Shown here: positions 31,383-43,404 of the stretch, in pieces
Position numbering within the stretch: position 1 is the stretch's first letter
How the letters are laid out: each line of letters starts with the position of its first letter
NCBI GenBank assembly: GCA_037447655.1
Contig: JBBHKE010001167.1
Span: forward strand, 250,001-314,000
DNA length: 64,000 bases
Direction: 5' to 3'
Source of the DNA: Zygnema cylindricum
Lineage: Eukaryota > Streptophyta > Zygnematophyceae > Zygnematales > Zygnemataceae
Translations under genes and position numbers: made by a program
Notes under the pieces: model-generated
What the model was told of the DNA's origin: nothing
Databases searched by the model: none
The model's input: the letters and a program-made list of their open reading frames with translations, nothing else

Positions 31383-32891
31383 TGTTGTTTTGGAAAAGTT
31401 AGTTTCGTGCGTATGCGACGTTTCGTGCGTACTCGACGCGATTTTTAATGCGTAAGTACTCACAAAATCTAATGTGGAGGTTCGATTATTTTTATGTGTG
31501 GGGGAGAAAATGTATGAATTATATTGGAACGTATGGTATTGGATTTCAAGTGAAGCGAAGAAATATGGGCAAAAGTACGGTTTGCGTAAGGGAAATGGAC
31601 GGCGGATCGCGAAGCGATCCGACGTGAGATAATCGACGTTTCATATACGAAATGTTGAAAGTGTACGTCGATCGTACGGAACATAATGTGCGACAGGCGG
31701 CATTTATGAAAAAGGACGCCGCTGGTACGTAGAATCTATTTTGGACAGGTGTACCTATATTTCGGCAGGCGACATTTATGACAAAGTACGTGGTTGCGAT
31801 ACGGTACAGATTTGGATGGTACGATATCATTTCGTCAAGTGGATGGAAGTGGCACGTGGCTCGACATCAAGGGTGCCAAATAAGAGTGACGTACGGTGGA
31901 TATAGGCCGCCGTTATTTTTTAAGTAGTGGTGACGCGAAATCGCGTCAATCACACGATGTTTATTTTGGACGTCCCAGATTGTTTTACGAAATTCGAGGA
32001 TTTTCGTTGAGTGACTCAACATGACTCAGTATACGATTTTGTGAGACTGTGTGTACTGTAAAATATTTGGAACAACAATGCTTTGTCTTATTTGTATTAT
32101 TAAATTAGTGTTGATTATGACGTTTATATTTACGTGGTTAATTAGGGTTTCAACAGTTTAATTTGTGTGTGAAAAATTTCGTACTTATAGACAAGTGTAC
32201 GCTTAAGATTGCTTAACTCTCAAGTGTACGCTTACGATTAGTTTGATTTAGTGATAGTTACGTAATTTACGTTGGTTATTTTGACACTTAGTGATTCGTT
32301 GATATCTCACAAGTGTATATATAGGAATGAGCTTTGTTAGGAATTAAAAATCAATGCTTAGCATAAAAAGTAGGGACCGAAGATGTATACTTTTAGGGTT
32401 GCTGATAAGGTCATGCATTTACATGATACTTTTATCATCTGATTATACTTTTGTTTATATGTGATGCATTCATTTGTTATTATTTATTTATGTTATTTTA
32501 TATATGTGTTTGATATGCATTGTTAATCATTTGTCCTAGGGTTTGTTATGTTGATTATTCCATCAAACTTTAGATGTTATCCTAAGGTTTGTTTATGTTG
32601 ATTACTCCATCAAACCTTAATGTTATGTTTGTTATATCATGCATTGTCTTAGGGTTTGTTATGATGATGGAGATATATTAAACTTCTATTCCATGAAACC
32701 CTAGATGATTTCATGCGTCTGTGTATGCATGCTTGCTCCGTCTGTGTGCGGATGAATGATTGCATCTGTGTCTGCATGTATATTAAATGGAGGATGCATT
32801 TCAAATGATTGTTCATTAGCCTAACTTTGCTTAACATTTTGTTTGATAGTTTGGGTGGCTTCTGCGGTCTATTTTAGACCAAAAAACAACA
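31383..32891 (+). repeat. J-family LTR (probable 3' LTR)
   Basis: 1509 bp with inverted ends TGTTGTTTT and AAAACAACA. Its right part matches 1-962 and its left part matches the solo LTR 38049-39158. A perfect hairpin, GGATCGC-GAA-GCGATCC, lies at 31604-31620. The purine tract upstream suggests a 3' rather than a solo LTR. To the right it abuts a copia pol that lacks its 5' half. Confidence 0.85.
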
Positions 32892-35800
32892 CTTACTGGA
32901 GTGAAATTCATCCATAGTGACATTTTATGATGTGTTGTTTACTCCAGTGTTAAACAAAAACCTCATCTCAACGTCTGTGTTAGATGACAAAGGTTTTGAG
33001 ACTAGCACTAGGAAGAGAACCTTTACTGCTAGCTTTGAGGAGGAAGTTTATTTCACTGCTGAAAAACGTAGCCAACGGATATTTAGGCTGAGTTTAAGCA
33101 ATGAAAAAAAAACCTTTACTATGTTGGTGTTCATGATATTATGTTGTGGCATAAGAGACTTGGACATGTGCATTTAGATAAGTTGAAACAAATGAAAAAG
33201 ATGGGAATAGTGGAAGGAATTAAGTTTGGAGAAAGTGAAAACCTAAGTGACTGTAGTGGTTGTGATTAAGGTAAGGCACACAGGTAACCCTTCCCAAAAG
33301 AAGCAATTTATAAACTGGAAAAAATGTTAGACTAGGTACACATTGATATTTAGGGGTCGGCCAAAGTGCCCTCACCCGGTGGTAAAAGGTTTATAATGAC
33401 AATCATTAACAAATGGTCTCGATATTCTAGAGTGTATTTTTTTTAAATAAATCAAATGCCCCATAAGTTTTTAAATAATATAAGGCATGGAGTGACAAAC
33501 TCCATGAAACCTCTATTAAGAGAGTAAGGAGTGATAATGGGGAGAGTATACCTCTCAGTTTGAGGATTTTCTAAGAGAAGATGGATTGCAACACCAAAAG
33601 AGAGTTCTTGAAAATCATGAGCTGAATGGTGTAGCAGAGAGGTTAAATAGAACACTAAGTGATAGTGTTAGGAATATGCTATTTGATAAAAATATAGGAA
33701 AGAGATTTTGGGCCGAAGTTATGAACTGTGCAAACTATCTTAAGAATAGAGTTTTTACTTCAGCAGTAAAAGTCCAAACTCGTGATGAAAAATGGACCGG
33801 CCGAAAACCAGATGTTTCACACTTAAATGTTTTCGGTAGTCTAGTATTGAGCTTAGGCACAAAATCGGTCAAATTGGAAGTTCGATCCGAATGGAAAACC
33901 ATGATATCTACTAGGATATGATGAAGATGTAAAAGGATATAATGCCTATGATCTTAAGAGAGAAGATTTAAACCTAGTAAATCATCTAGTGGTCATGGAT
34001 GAAGGGAAATCTAAAGATCCCTTTAAGCATACAAAGACAGTCAAAATCAGATTTGAGTCAAAAAATTCTGATGACTTTGAGCTTCCTAACTATAGAGATT
34101 TTCAAGATGATGATGATCTTGCAAGTACAAATCAAATTGAGGAGGATTCAACCATGGAACCCCTAGTGCCAACTCTAACTAAAGCGGAATACGTGGTGAA
34201 AATAGATCGGAATCGAGGGATAGGGGAGAAGTCGAAATTGTTCGAAAGAATCCACGAGAGCCATCAATTCCGGCATCAAAGTTTAAGGGTGGAAGGAGAA
34301 GCATCAAAAGAATGTAAGAGAAACAAGTTAACAACAAGGTAACTAAACTGTCTCATCCCGATGAACCCCAGACTTATGGTGAGAAGATGAAATGTCCTGA
34401 GAGGAACTGGTGGAAGAGAACCATTAATGAGGAGATGGCTTTGATTATGGGAGCCAATACGTGGGAATTGGTGGACTATCCCCCTAATAGGAAGCCAATC
34501 ATGTGTAAGTGGGTATTCAAATTGAAACTCAACCTGGATAACACTATTGAGCGCTACAAAGCTTGATTAGTGGCAAAGGGATTTACCCACAAAGTGGGAA
34601 TTCACTACGAGGAGACTTTTGCTCCGGTCGTCAGGTTTCCTTTATTTTGGATACTTCTCAGAATGGCGGCGGGAGAAGACATGGAAGTCCATCACATGGA
34701 CATCAAGACGACCTTCCTACATGGAGAGTTCGAAGAGGAGATTTTTATGGGACACCCTGAAGGATTTGTAGAGCAAGGGGAGGAGAGCAAGGTATGTCGA
34801 TTTATCAAATCTTTGTATGGGTTGAAACAGGCTCCCCAGCAATGGAACTAGAAGCTCGATGAGTTTCTTACATATTTGGGATATATTCGGATCAGCTCAG
34901 ATCACTCAATTTATTTGTTTGAAGATGAGGAAGGAATTATTGTTATTGCAATTTATGTTGATGATTTGGTTGTTTTAAGTAAATCTATGGATAAAATAAA
35001 TATGTTGAAAAATGATCTAAACGTAAGATTTGAGATAAAGGATATGGGACAAGCAAGGTATATTTTAGGAATTCAAGTAGAGAGAGAGAGAGAGAAAGAA
35101 AGATAATAAGATTATCTCAAAAAGAGGCCATTGGAAACATGTTAGAAAGATTCCAAATAGACAAGGCTAATAGTTGTACCACTCCTATGGAGCTGAAGAA
35201 TGGAATTGAGGGGAGTGTGGAAGAGGGAGTTATAATCTTCGATGATGAGGTAGGTCTATAAGAGAAAAATTTTATGTAGACCATCCCTTATAGACAAGTA
35301 GTGGGCAACCTAATATATTTCATGAATTGTACCCGTCTGGACATAGCTACAGCTATAAGATTACTAAGTAGGAGTCTGAATGCTCCCACTAAGAAAGATT
35401 ATGAGGCAGCTAAGAGAGTCCTTAGATATCTCATAGGTACTAGAGATCTATGGTTCCATTGGGGTGGGAACAATACTGACATCACCACTTGGAGTGATGC
35501 CAACTATAGGAATGCTTTTAGTAGGAGATGCACCTCTAGATATGTATTGTATGTGGGTGATGGGGCTTGTTGCTAGAGCAGCAAGCAACAAAATGTTAAT
35601 CCTCAGTCCACCATGGAGGCTGAGTACATGGCTTCTTGCTCTGCTGTAAAAGAATTAGTATGGGTCAAGTCATTGCTTGGTGAACTTGGTCATTTTAAGA
35701 GTGGTGTTCAAAAAGTGTTTTGTGACAATTAGGCAGCTATTGCCATTTTTGCCAATCGTAAACACCATTTTAGAGCAAAATATATGGACATTAGACTTAG

Positions 35801-35964
35801 CTTCGTTAGGGAAAAGGTAGAAGACAAAATAATCAGTTTAGAATATAGACCTAATAATGAAATGGTAGCAAATATGATGACCAAACCTGTGCCTTCCCCT
35901 AAGCTAATTTTCAGCAAAGAGAAGTGTGGTCTCAAATTAAAAGGTGACTAGAAAATAAAGGGAG
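32892..35964 (+). pseudogene. Copia E Pol (protease end to RNase H), broken
   Basis: Plus-strand copia pol beginning after the protease active site: LNKNLISTSVLDDKGFETSTRK (32950), a pre-integrase region LWHKRLGHVH-like (33150), integrase pieces VDIWGSAKV (33340) and NGVAERLNRTLSDS (33620-33670), the linker 33989-34342, RT from 34510 with DIKTTFLHGEFEEE (34700) and an intact YVDDLVVLSK (34958), and RNase H with SDANYRNAF, STMEAEYMASC (35610) and a stop in the CDN-QAAIAI motif (about 35730). At least eight stops and several shifts break it. The sequence is close to copia A. The gag half is missing; a purine tract (AAAGGGAG) precedes the LTR. Confidence 0.9.
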
Positions 35965-37023
35965 TGTAGAAATTAATGGTTAATTTTAGTATTTTCTAGG
36001 TCTAAAATTAAAATGAATAAAAGAAGCCGAGGCGGTCTACCTCTAAATCCTCTCTTCAGCTCCCACACTTATCGCAGTCATTGGAGGTTGAAGAGGGAGA
36101 TAGAGCCATGGCAGCGTGTGCTATCCAGAGAGAAACATGCAGATGTTTAAGTAGATTTATCAAATGGGTACTTGATACGCCTAAGATTTGATCCTGGTAC
36201 CTACCGTCTGTCAAGCTAGCCTGTAGTGGTTAGGTTTATCCTACAAGTCTTGGATTGGTGATGAGAAATATAGGGTTTGACAAATATATAAAATGTTAAG
36301 CGTGAACTACTTCATTTAACGGAACTATAGATGTCGTGCATGGATACACTTTTGTCAAGTTCAGAGTATAGTATGGTTCCGAAACGGATACCGCGCATTT
36401 TGTTTCGACAGCGAAAACAATTTCGCGTAAGGATTTATGTCGTCTACGTTTGAAACCCGGTTTTGATTAGACGGCCGTGAAGGATACCGAGATCGCAAAA
36501 TAGGATTTTGGCGGTTTTCGGTCAACGCCACATCGATTGACACGTGGCACAACCACATTGGATTGCGCCACCTTCGGGAATTACCAAAAAAAATCCAGAT
36601 ATGATATGTGTCAAGTGGTTGGCCATGTCGTACACGTGCCGTACAAAAAGTACACCGGCACCTGTACCTTTTTGTACGACATTGTATTTTGATTGGTGCC
36701 ATACTTGAGTAGATAGAGTTTTAGAGAGAGACAGGACTTAGGAAAATATGGTTGATAGGACCCTATCTCCCAAAGAGCTTATATACAAAAGGTCAACTTT
36801 GACCCTCCATCACCCTCCATAACTTAGTGCTCTGGGGAGCAAATTCAAAGATTCTTTTTGCTATCGACTAAAAGGAGTCTTGTCTTTACAGAGGTGAAGG
36901 TGGTCAGGTTTTTGTCTGCCACGGTGGCGGTTATTCTTATTGAAACACAAAGGGGTCGGGGTTATCTTAGAGGCTTTGTGTGAGCTGCCTACTTTGAGGG
37001 CCTATGGTGGTCTCAGAGTTGCA
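35965..37023 (+). repeat. 3' LTR of copia E (TGTAGAAA subfamily)
   Basis: 1059 bp, TGTAGAAATTAATGG to AGAGTTGCA. Five GTAC cores at 36630-36677, inverted TTGACC repeat GGTCAACTTTGACC at 36791-36804, inverted repeat TGCTCTGGGGAGCA at 36828-36841. To the right it meets the middle of a minus-strand LTR, so E probably inserted there. Confidence 0.85.
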
Positions 37024-37575
37024 CGGAGATCCCGCAATCCTCTAGGATATTACCATGTGTCATCCGCAGTGGCGGTGCCTAAAAATGCCAAGGCGGCCAT
37101 TCTGGAATCCTAGCTCGCACCATGGGCGTCGATTAATGTCACCTTTTGATATGGACGTCAAAATAAATGTCTGTATCATTTATTTTGTATTGTATATAAA
37201 CAACAGTAGGTTTTATGCTTTACAATTCAATTTTAGCGGTTAAATGGAATGTTCGTCTTCTATCTTTTTAAATATCTATCATTCCCAGTGTAGTTTAGCA
37301 TAGGTCTTGTCTATTAGATAAAGCTAACTGCTACGGTTGACTTGACGGACGGTAGGTACCATTATTAATTCTTGGTTCCGTTAGAATCCTTTTGGTAAAT
37401 CTACCCTATCTGCTACTTGTCCCTCTAGACAGCTTAGGCAGCCATGACTCTAGCTCTCTTTCCAACCTTTAGTGATTACAACAAGTGTGGGGGCTTGGAG
37501 AAGGGAGTTAGAGGCAAACTACCTTTGCCTTTTTCCTATCCTTATACAGACCTAGAAAATACACAAATCTCAACA
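37024..37575 (-). repeat. 3' LTR of F-type element, broken by copia E
   Basis: On the minus strand it starts TGTTGAGATTTGTG at 37575, as in the 5' LTR at 41724, and covers about the first half. It stops at 37024, against the end of the E LTR. Confidence 0.85.
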
Positions 37576-40500
37576 CTTACCCTATTTTCTAGTCTATTTT
37601 CATTTCAACTCCCACACAAAAAAAAACCAACCACCCACTCCCTTTTTTTCTTTATTTTTCTTTTACTTTCATAAAACTTTAAGAAAATACCCTCATATTT
37701 CAAAAGGTCAACTAGATGAGCTGAAATAAACATTCCATTATGTTGATCACACATTTTATTTAGCATCCCACTTTTCATAAATCTGAGCAAAGATTTTATC
37801 CACCTCATCTCATTTCCATCCACAGAAAATCCGATTTCCCTCTTGCAGTTGAAACAGACAGCCCCCTCTCCAATCTGCAACGCACACCCAAATGCTAACC
37901 CTTTTACAAGCACACCTCCATAAATGGCATCACTCCCATTAGTGATGTCAAATCTGTTATCCCCCAAATTAACCGTTAAATTAAGAGTCTCCACTAAGTT
38001 CCTCATAAAATCTACATCTTCCGAACTTATATGTTTATCCATGATACTTGTTGTTTTGAAAAGTTTGTTTCGTGCATAGGCCACATTTCGTGCGCTATGG
38101 AATTTAATGTGGAGGTTTTGAATGGATTCATGGATTGGGGGAGCGAACAAACGGATATAACTAAAGTGATGTAAAAGACTCACTGAGTGGCGGGTACAAG
38201 CATTGACAAATGGACGGCGGATAGCGAAGCGATCCGATGTGGAATAAACGAAATATTGAAACAGGTACCGCCGGTACGGCGCAGTTGCGACGCAGACTGG
38301 ACAACGCAACTGCAGTTATTTTGGATGAATATGCGCCGCCGGTACGGAGCAGTTGCGACGCAGACGAGTCAACGCAGCTGCGGTTACCTTGATATGATCG
38401 GCACGGACAAAGCAGCTGACGCAGCTGCTGATAATGTAACTAGTATAGATTTTGAGTAATGATATTTGTTTAGTGGTTACTTAGTGGTAGCTTGGTTTTT
38501 GACGTACGAAGATTGTGGAGATGTCGGTGTAAATATTATGTACAACATAGGTTTGTCTTTTTGCTAATTAGTTATTAGTGTAGATTTGTTCGGTTTGACA
38601 TACCTCGAACTATTCGGGTATACTTACAATAGTTTAGGTAGATGGTAGATACCGTACGGTTGGTATGCCGCCGTACATTCAGTAGTGAACTCTCTGAGTA
38701 TAACTTGTAGGACTTAGAATATTTTGAGTATCGCAGTCAAGTTAATCAAAGTAATGGCAGACTGTTTTCTGCATCTTTGACCTGTTGGTGTGATCACTCT
38801 GATTGGTGCTTTTATGTGAAACTTTGTGGAGTTATTCTATGATATAGAATCTATATGTGTGTGAAGTTTCATTGTATTCCAGTATCTCTGTAAGATTCTG
38901 TGAACAGTCTAAGTGGCTAGTTTGTGAAGCTGTCAGCTACATTTAAGAAACTCTGGAGCTTATATCTTCTAGATGCCTTGGTGGATTTGGCTGTAACTTT
39001 GGGAGTTTACAGTGTATATGATATACTGCATATTGATGCTGTTTGAGATCATTTTGTTTATTGTGGTGTAATTTGTGACGTCTGAAACACAGCTGTTTAA
39101 GGGGTAGTCTGTGGGGCTTCCGAGTGTAGTCCATGGCTGAAATAGGCTATGGACAACAATACTTACCTCATTTTCTGAACTTTACTCACTCTCTCCCATT
39201 GAATTCTTTCCACTTTCAATTTCCAATTTGATTCCCAAAAAATATTTCTCCTCCTATAAACCTTTCATTATATATTTCTCTTCTCCCCAATCTTTTAAAA
39301 CCCCCTCTAGTTTTACCTCTCCCGTTTCCTCAAAATCCGTTGAAGTCTCCCTATCCGACAAATTTACTGTTTCCAACATATATATAAAATTATCCTCATT
39401 ATTTCTAACTCCCTCAAGTACCTCCGTTCCCTTAACTTCCCTTATACCTCCAAAAGCACATTGTTACTTTTGTGGAATTTGTGTGTACTTTTCTCTCTTC
39501 TCCATTCTACCACTATGAAGATGCTCCAAAATTTCTTCATCCTCTTTCTCCTCTTCCCTTTTATGCTCCTCATCGACATTCCAACTTCTAAGTTCTTCCA
39601 AAAAAGGGCATTCCTCCATATAATTACCCGGTTCCCTACAAACGAAGCAAACCCCCTTTTTTCAAAGCTCCCCTTTCTTTTCCTCTCCTTCTCTTTCCAC
39701 CGTATTTCCGATAAGGTTTACCTTTGTTTTTCTTCCTCTCATCACGCTTCAACTCTTCACGTCCGTTCTTATCATCACGCTTCCGCGATTCACCACCAGC
39801 TGCAAATGCATTCACCGTGTTACTTCCCCTACGAAGCTCCAAAGTGCTTTCCTTCACAAGAATTATCCCCATGGTAATGCTCCAAGTCCATGAGGAGCCA
39901 TCCATTCCCTGCATACGGTAAATGATGTCTTCGTACTCATTTGGGAGTTTCATTATTAGTGTATTATTCTTTCTCTCCTCATATTCTACATATCTTGCTA
40001 TCGCAAGCTCAATATGTAACGCAAGAATATCATTGCAAAACTCTATCATGCTACCGCCTTTATAAATGTAGGCCTTGATTTCTTGTTTTATTAACACTTG
40101 CCTCTGTATAGTCTAATTCTTCTAAATCTGAGTTAGTGTTTCCCAAATTTTTGAGAACTTAGTTAGATTTAAAAGAGTGATAGTTATGGATTTAGACACA
40201 TATCTGAATATGAGATGTTTTGCTTTAATGTTTTTATATTCCCAACTTTTTCTATCATTTTCTTCAGTTTTAATCCCCACAAGTGTAACCGTAGCCAAGA
40301 GCTTTGCTCCCCTCACCATTAGTGTCCCTTTATCCTTCTCCCTTTTTCCCCCTTCTATGGTAATGATTTTCCTTTCACCTTTCGTTGCATCCTTACTCCG
40401 GTTGGTTTTTCAGAAAGCCCTAGATGATTCTCCATAGTGAGTTCCTCCAAAGCCCGGTGGCGGACACCTCACTTATCCCGAAACAATTCCCCATAAGTGT

Positions 40501-40590
40501 TGTTTGAAAAGCAATCCCTACATCGTGAACTCCCACTAAGGTAAGCCTGTTCCATCAAACATAGGTACCCTAGATGGTGGGCCCATAAAT
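37576..40590 (-). pseudogene. F-type Gag plus RT-thumb/RNase H relic
   Basis: From 40590 downward: Gag start VSEFQFMGPPSRVP with its ATG in the LTR, LLFKQHLWGIVSG, IEAYIYKGGSMIEFCNDILAL (40080-40010), VKESTLELRRGSNTV, a knuckle region near 39615-39660 (CFVCREPGNYMEEC, His replaced by Asn), linker QCAFGGIREVKG, then GEVKLEGVLKDWGEEKYIMKGL and EEKYFLGIKLE. The J solo LTR cuts in after the antisense of the HGS/MDK segment. Beyond it (38040-37640) the frame is open: SSEDVDFMRNLVETLNL, FDITNGSDAIYGG, ALQIGEGAVC, MRWIKSLLRFMKSG, corresponding to copia A RNase H with the TMEAEY block replaced by a shorter segment. Stops occur in the gag part. Confidence 0.8.
38049..39158 (+). repeat. J-family solo LTR, target ATACT
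   Basis: 1110 bp, TGTTGTTTTG to GGACAACA, flanked by ATACT at 38044-38048 and 39159-39163. The empty site is seen in related copies at 2190-2225 and, on the other strand, 16240-16290, where the host sequence runs through. Near 38269-38386 a unit of about 52 bp is present twice; each copy holds an inverted repeat GCAGTTGCG ... CGCAACTGC (one change in the second). The left 250 bp match 31383 onward; the rest is diverged. Confidence 0.93.
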
Positions 40591-41724
40591 TGAAACTCTG
40601 AGACCTCCATTGGTCCTCTGAGTAGGCAGCTCACAAGAAGCTTATCTAGATAGTGTCGAAATCAAGTTGATTTAAACCCAAATGACTCACACCCTGACAA
40701 TCATAATCCCAATACAAATTCACCCCTGTGAAATAAGACTTTCTGTGTGCTTAGTTCACCCACAGAATGCAAAGTTAGAATATGACAATTTGGACACATT
40801 CACCCACTTTGACTTTCTCTAATAAATGTAGCCACGTTAGAAGACAAAAACTCTGAGCGACTACGTCGTTGTATAGCTTGGACTCCCTTCAGTCCTCAGC
40901 AATATTATCATTGAAAAACGGTCAACTAAGTTAATAGTTATGGCTGCTCAAAGTTAGCCTTTTATCCAAGGTGCTCTTTCGGAGAGAGGCGGCTATCTAC
41001 AAAAATATTCTAAGTCCTAAAACACCTCTCTAAACCCCCTAGTATTGAGGTATGCACCAATAACATGATTGTACCGTAAACAAAGTACACGTGCCGGAGT
41101 ACTTAATGTACGGTCCTTGTACGACATCGCCATAATATGACATTTGTCACATCCAGAATTATCATCTCGTGTTCCGGAGATCTCGTAATCCTCTAGGATA
41201 TTGCCATGTGTCATCAGCAATGGCGGTGCCCAAAAACGCCAAGGCGACCATTCCGGAATTCCGGCTCGAACAATGGGCGTTGATTAATGTCGACTTTTGA
41301 TATGGACTGTCGAAATAAATGTCTTTATCATTTATGCCGTACGATATATAAACTACAACAGGTTTTATGCTTTATAATTCCGTTCTAGCAGTTAAATAGA
41401 ATGTTCGGTGTGTATCTATTTAAATATCTATCGTATTCTATGTTGTTTAGCATTTGTCGTAGTCTATTGGATAAAGCTAACTGCTACGGTTGACTTGCCG
41501 GACGGTATGTACTAAGATCAATTCGTGGGTCAGTTAGAATCTTTTTGGTAAATCTACCCTATTTGCTACCTATCACTCTAGACAGCTTTGGCAGCTATGA
41601 CTCTAGCTCCCTCTCTTGCCTTTGACTACAACAAACGTGGGGGCTTGGAGAAGGGAGTTAGAGGCACAGTGCCTCTGCCTTTTTCCTATCTAATACAGAC
41701 CTAGAAAATACACAAATCTCAACA
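40591..41724 (-). repeat. 5' LTR of the F-type element
   Basis: 1134 bp; element strand TGTTGAGATTTGTG to GAGTTTCA, with ATG of Gag 20 bases before the end and the primer site (TTTATGGGCCCACC, one change) following. A G-box-like CATGTGTC and the GTAC cores (41085-41130) are visible. Confidence 0.9.
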
Positions 41725-42357
41725 CACCTCGTGGTTTAGTATGGTCATTTCTCATGATGTATATAATTTTGTCTTTATTCATATCATTGTTTATTTCGTC
41801 TGTAAATATTCGTGAGCATGACTTTGTTGGTTATAATGCATGCTTTGCCTTGCTTGCCTCTCATGCATGACAATCTAAATATTGGAAAGACCATCAACCT
41901 CTTTTTGGAGAGGATCTTTCACTATGTCGATCTCATCTTTTTTCCTCTCCTTCTTTTGACCAAACGTATTGGCCACAATAGACTCCTCAAAAACCGCTCC
42001 TGTAAACATAAGAGGATTGTTGCTTGGTTACGGATTTGGTGAAGACTCTAACGCATCCGACGGATCCACATCTAAAGGACAACGAAGAAAAAGGGACTTG
42101 GGCTTCTTCTTCCCGCCATGGCCCCTTAGCTAACCTTTTTCACCACTTCAATGGAGCACACAATGCTTTGATACAAGTTGCCGGATCGTAAGACAAAACG
42201 TGAGTGAGAAAGCAAGTGAAAGCAAAAAGTCAATCACACACATAAGAGAGAGCACTCCACTAAAGCCATTATATTATACGGTGAATTTTATTCAAAAAAA
42301 AATTAACTCTCTCTTTCTCTACGCCTCACTATATGATTTCAAACGTAACATACCAAA
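41725..42357. other. No gene recognised
   Basis: Flank of the F-type element. No similarity to the other elements and no convincing frame; the open stretches at 41812-42042 and 42200-42394 have no recognisable motif. A plus-strand LTR fragment begins at about 42358. Confidence 0.4.
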
Positions 42358-42867
42358 AATTTTGGCGGTTTGTGGTCATCGCCACATCGGATGACACGTG
42401 GCGAAATTACATTGGATTGTGGTATCTCCGGAGATTACTGCACCGAATCCGGATATGACATGTGTCGACATTTAGGCCATGTTGTACAATGTCCGTACAA
42501 AAAGTACACCGGCAGCTGTACTTTTGTGTACGGAAGTGTACTCTGATTGGCTCTGTACATCAGTATATAGAGTATGTGAGAGAGATAGGACTTATAAAAA
42601 TTAGGAGATAGGACCCTCTCTCCCAGAGAGCTTCTATACAAAAGGTCAACTTTGACCCTCCATAACTTACTGTTCAGGGGAGCAAATTTAGAGATTCTTT
42701 TTGCTATCAACTCAAGGGAGTCTTGCCTTCACAAGGGTGGAGTTGGTCAGAGTTTTTGTCTTCCAGGGTGGCAGTTGTTCTTGATGAGACACAAAGGGGT
42801 CAGGGTTATCCTAGAGGCTTCTGGGAAGCTGTCCACTCAGAGGAATTATGGAGGTCTCAGAGTTTCA
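42358..42867 (+). repeat. Right half of an LTR of the TGTAGAAA subfamily
   Basis: Follows the LTR at 49060-50108 from GGCGGTTTGTGGCCATCGCC to the end AGAGTTTCA, including ATGACACGTGG, GTAC cores (42480-42540) and GGTCAACTTTGACC at 42644-42657. The left half is missing. Confidence 0.85.
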
Positions 42868-43404
42868 CTTAACAATGCCTTTTGCTTTCAATGCGGCAAA
42901 CTCAATAATATGGTGGCAACTTGTCTCAATAAAGAGCAAAAATGACATTTTTGCGAAAAGTGAGGTCATATAAGCCCGCAATAGTACTTTTAACAATGGT
43001 GATGGCGGTAGTAACTGATAAAAAAACATTTTTTTCACACCGGATGCATTTGTTAATCTTTTGTGCGTACCTCATATCCAACAAGCGGGCAGCACCATAC
43101 ACCCTTTTGGAGATTTGATGATAAAAATTGTGCAATCTAATGGCGAGACTATTAGTGAAGGAGAAGTAACCAATTTTATCCATAGTCAAATTTTGTGGTG
43201 TTAACCAAAATTACCCAATCAATCTTTAAATTAAATGGTACTCTTATCTTTTGGCACCACCTAACGTGTCATACATCCGAGGGAAGCCTTTGTTGCGTGA
43301 TAAAAATAATGAGTGCAAAGAGATTAGATTTAGCGTGAGAAAAAAAACGCATGCGACAAGTGTAATTAGAGGCGACAAATTGAGAAGCTAAATAAGGTGA
43401 AGGA
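42868..43404 (+). pseudogene. B-like copia Gag/protease/pre-integrase remnant
   Basis: Starts with a CCHC-like segment CFQCGKLNNMVATC (42886-42927; Asn in the place of His) and a second broken knuckle HFCEK-GHISPQ. TDKKTFF (43017) recalls the post-protease segment TDKTLFEEM of copia B, and WHHLTCHTSEGSL (43255-43295) matches its pre-integrase LWHHRMCHTSEGNL. Stops in every frame. The sequence stops where the LTR of element C begins. Confidence 0.7.

Larger units (their letters stand above)
37024..41724 (-). mobile_element. F-type non-autonomous copia derivative, nearly complete
   Basis: 5' LTR 40591-41724 (1134 bp), internal region 37576-40590, partial 3' LTR 37024-37575. With the nested J solo LTR (38049-39158 plus a 5-bp duplication) removed, the internal region is only about 1.9 kb. 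It contains Gag, a pre-protease linker, and fused RT-thumb and RNase H relics, with no protease site, integrase or RT core. Three other partial copies in the window share this layout, so the deletion form multiplied. Mobilisation by proteins of an A-like element is inferred. Confidence 0.8.

Noticed and set aside
37605-38309. 234-codon minus-strand frame as one gene
   Set aside because: Its first third comes from the J solo LTR and the rest from the F-type RNase H relic; the fusion is an accident of the insertion.
41725-42357. Host gene exon between elements
   Set aside because: No frame longer than 76 codons, no splice-like structure or recognisable motif.
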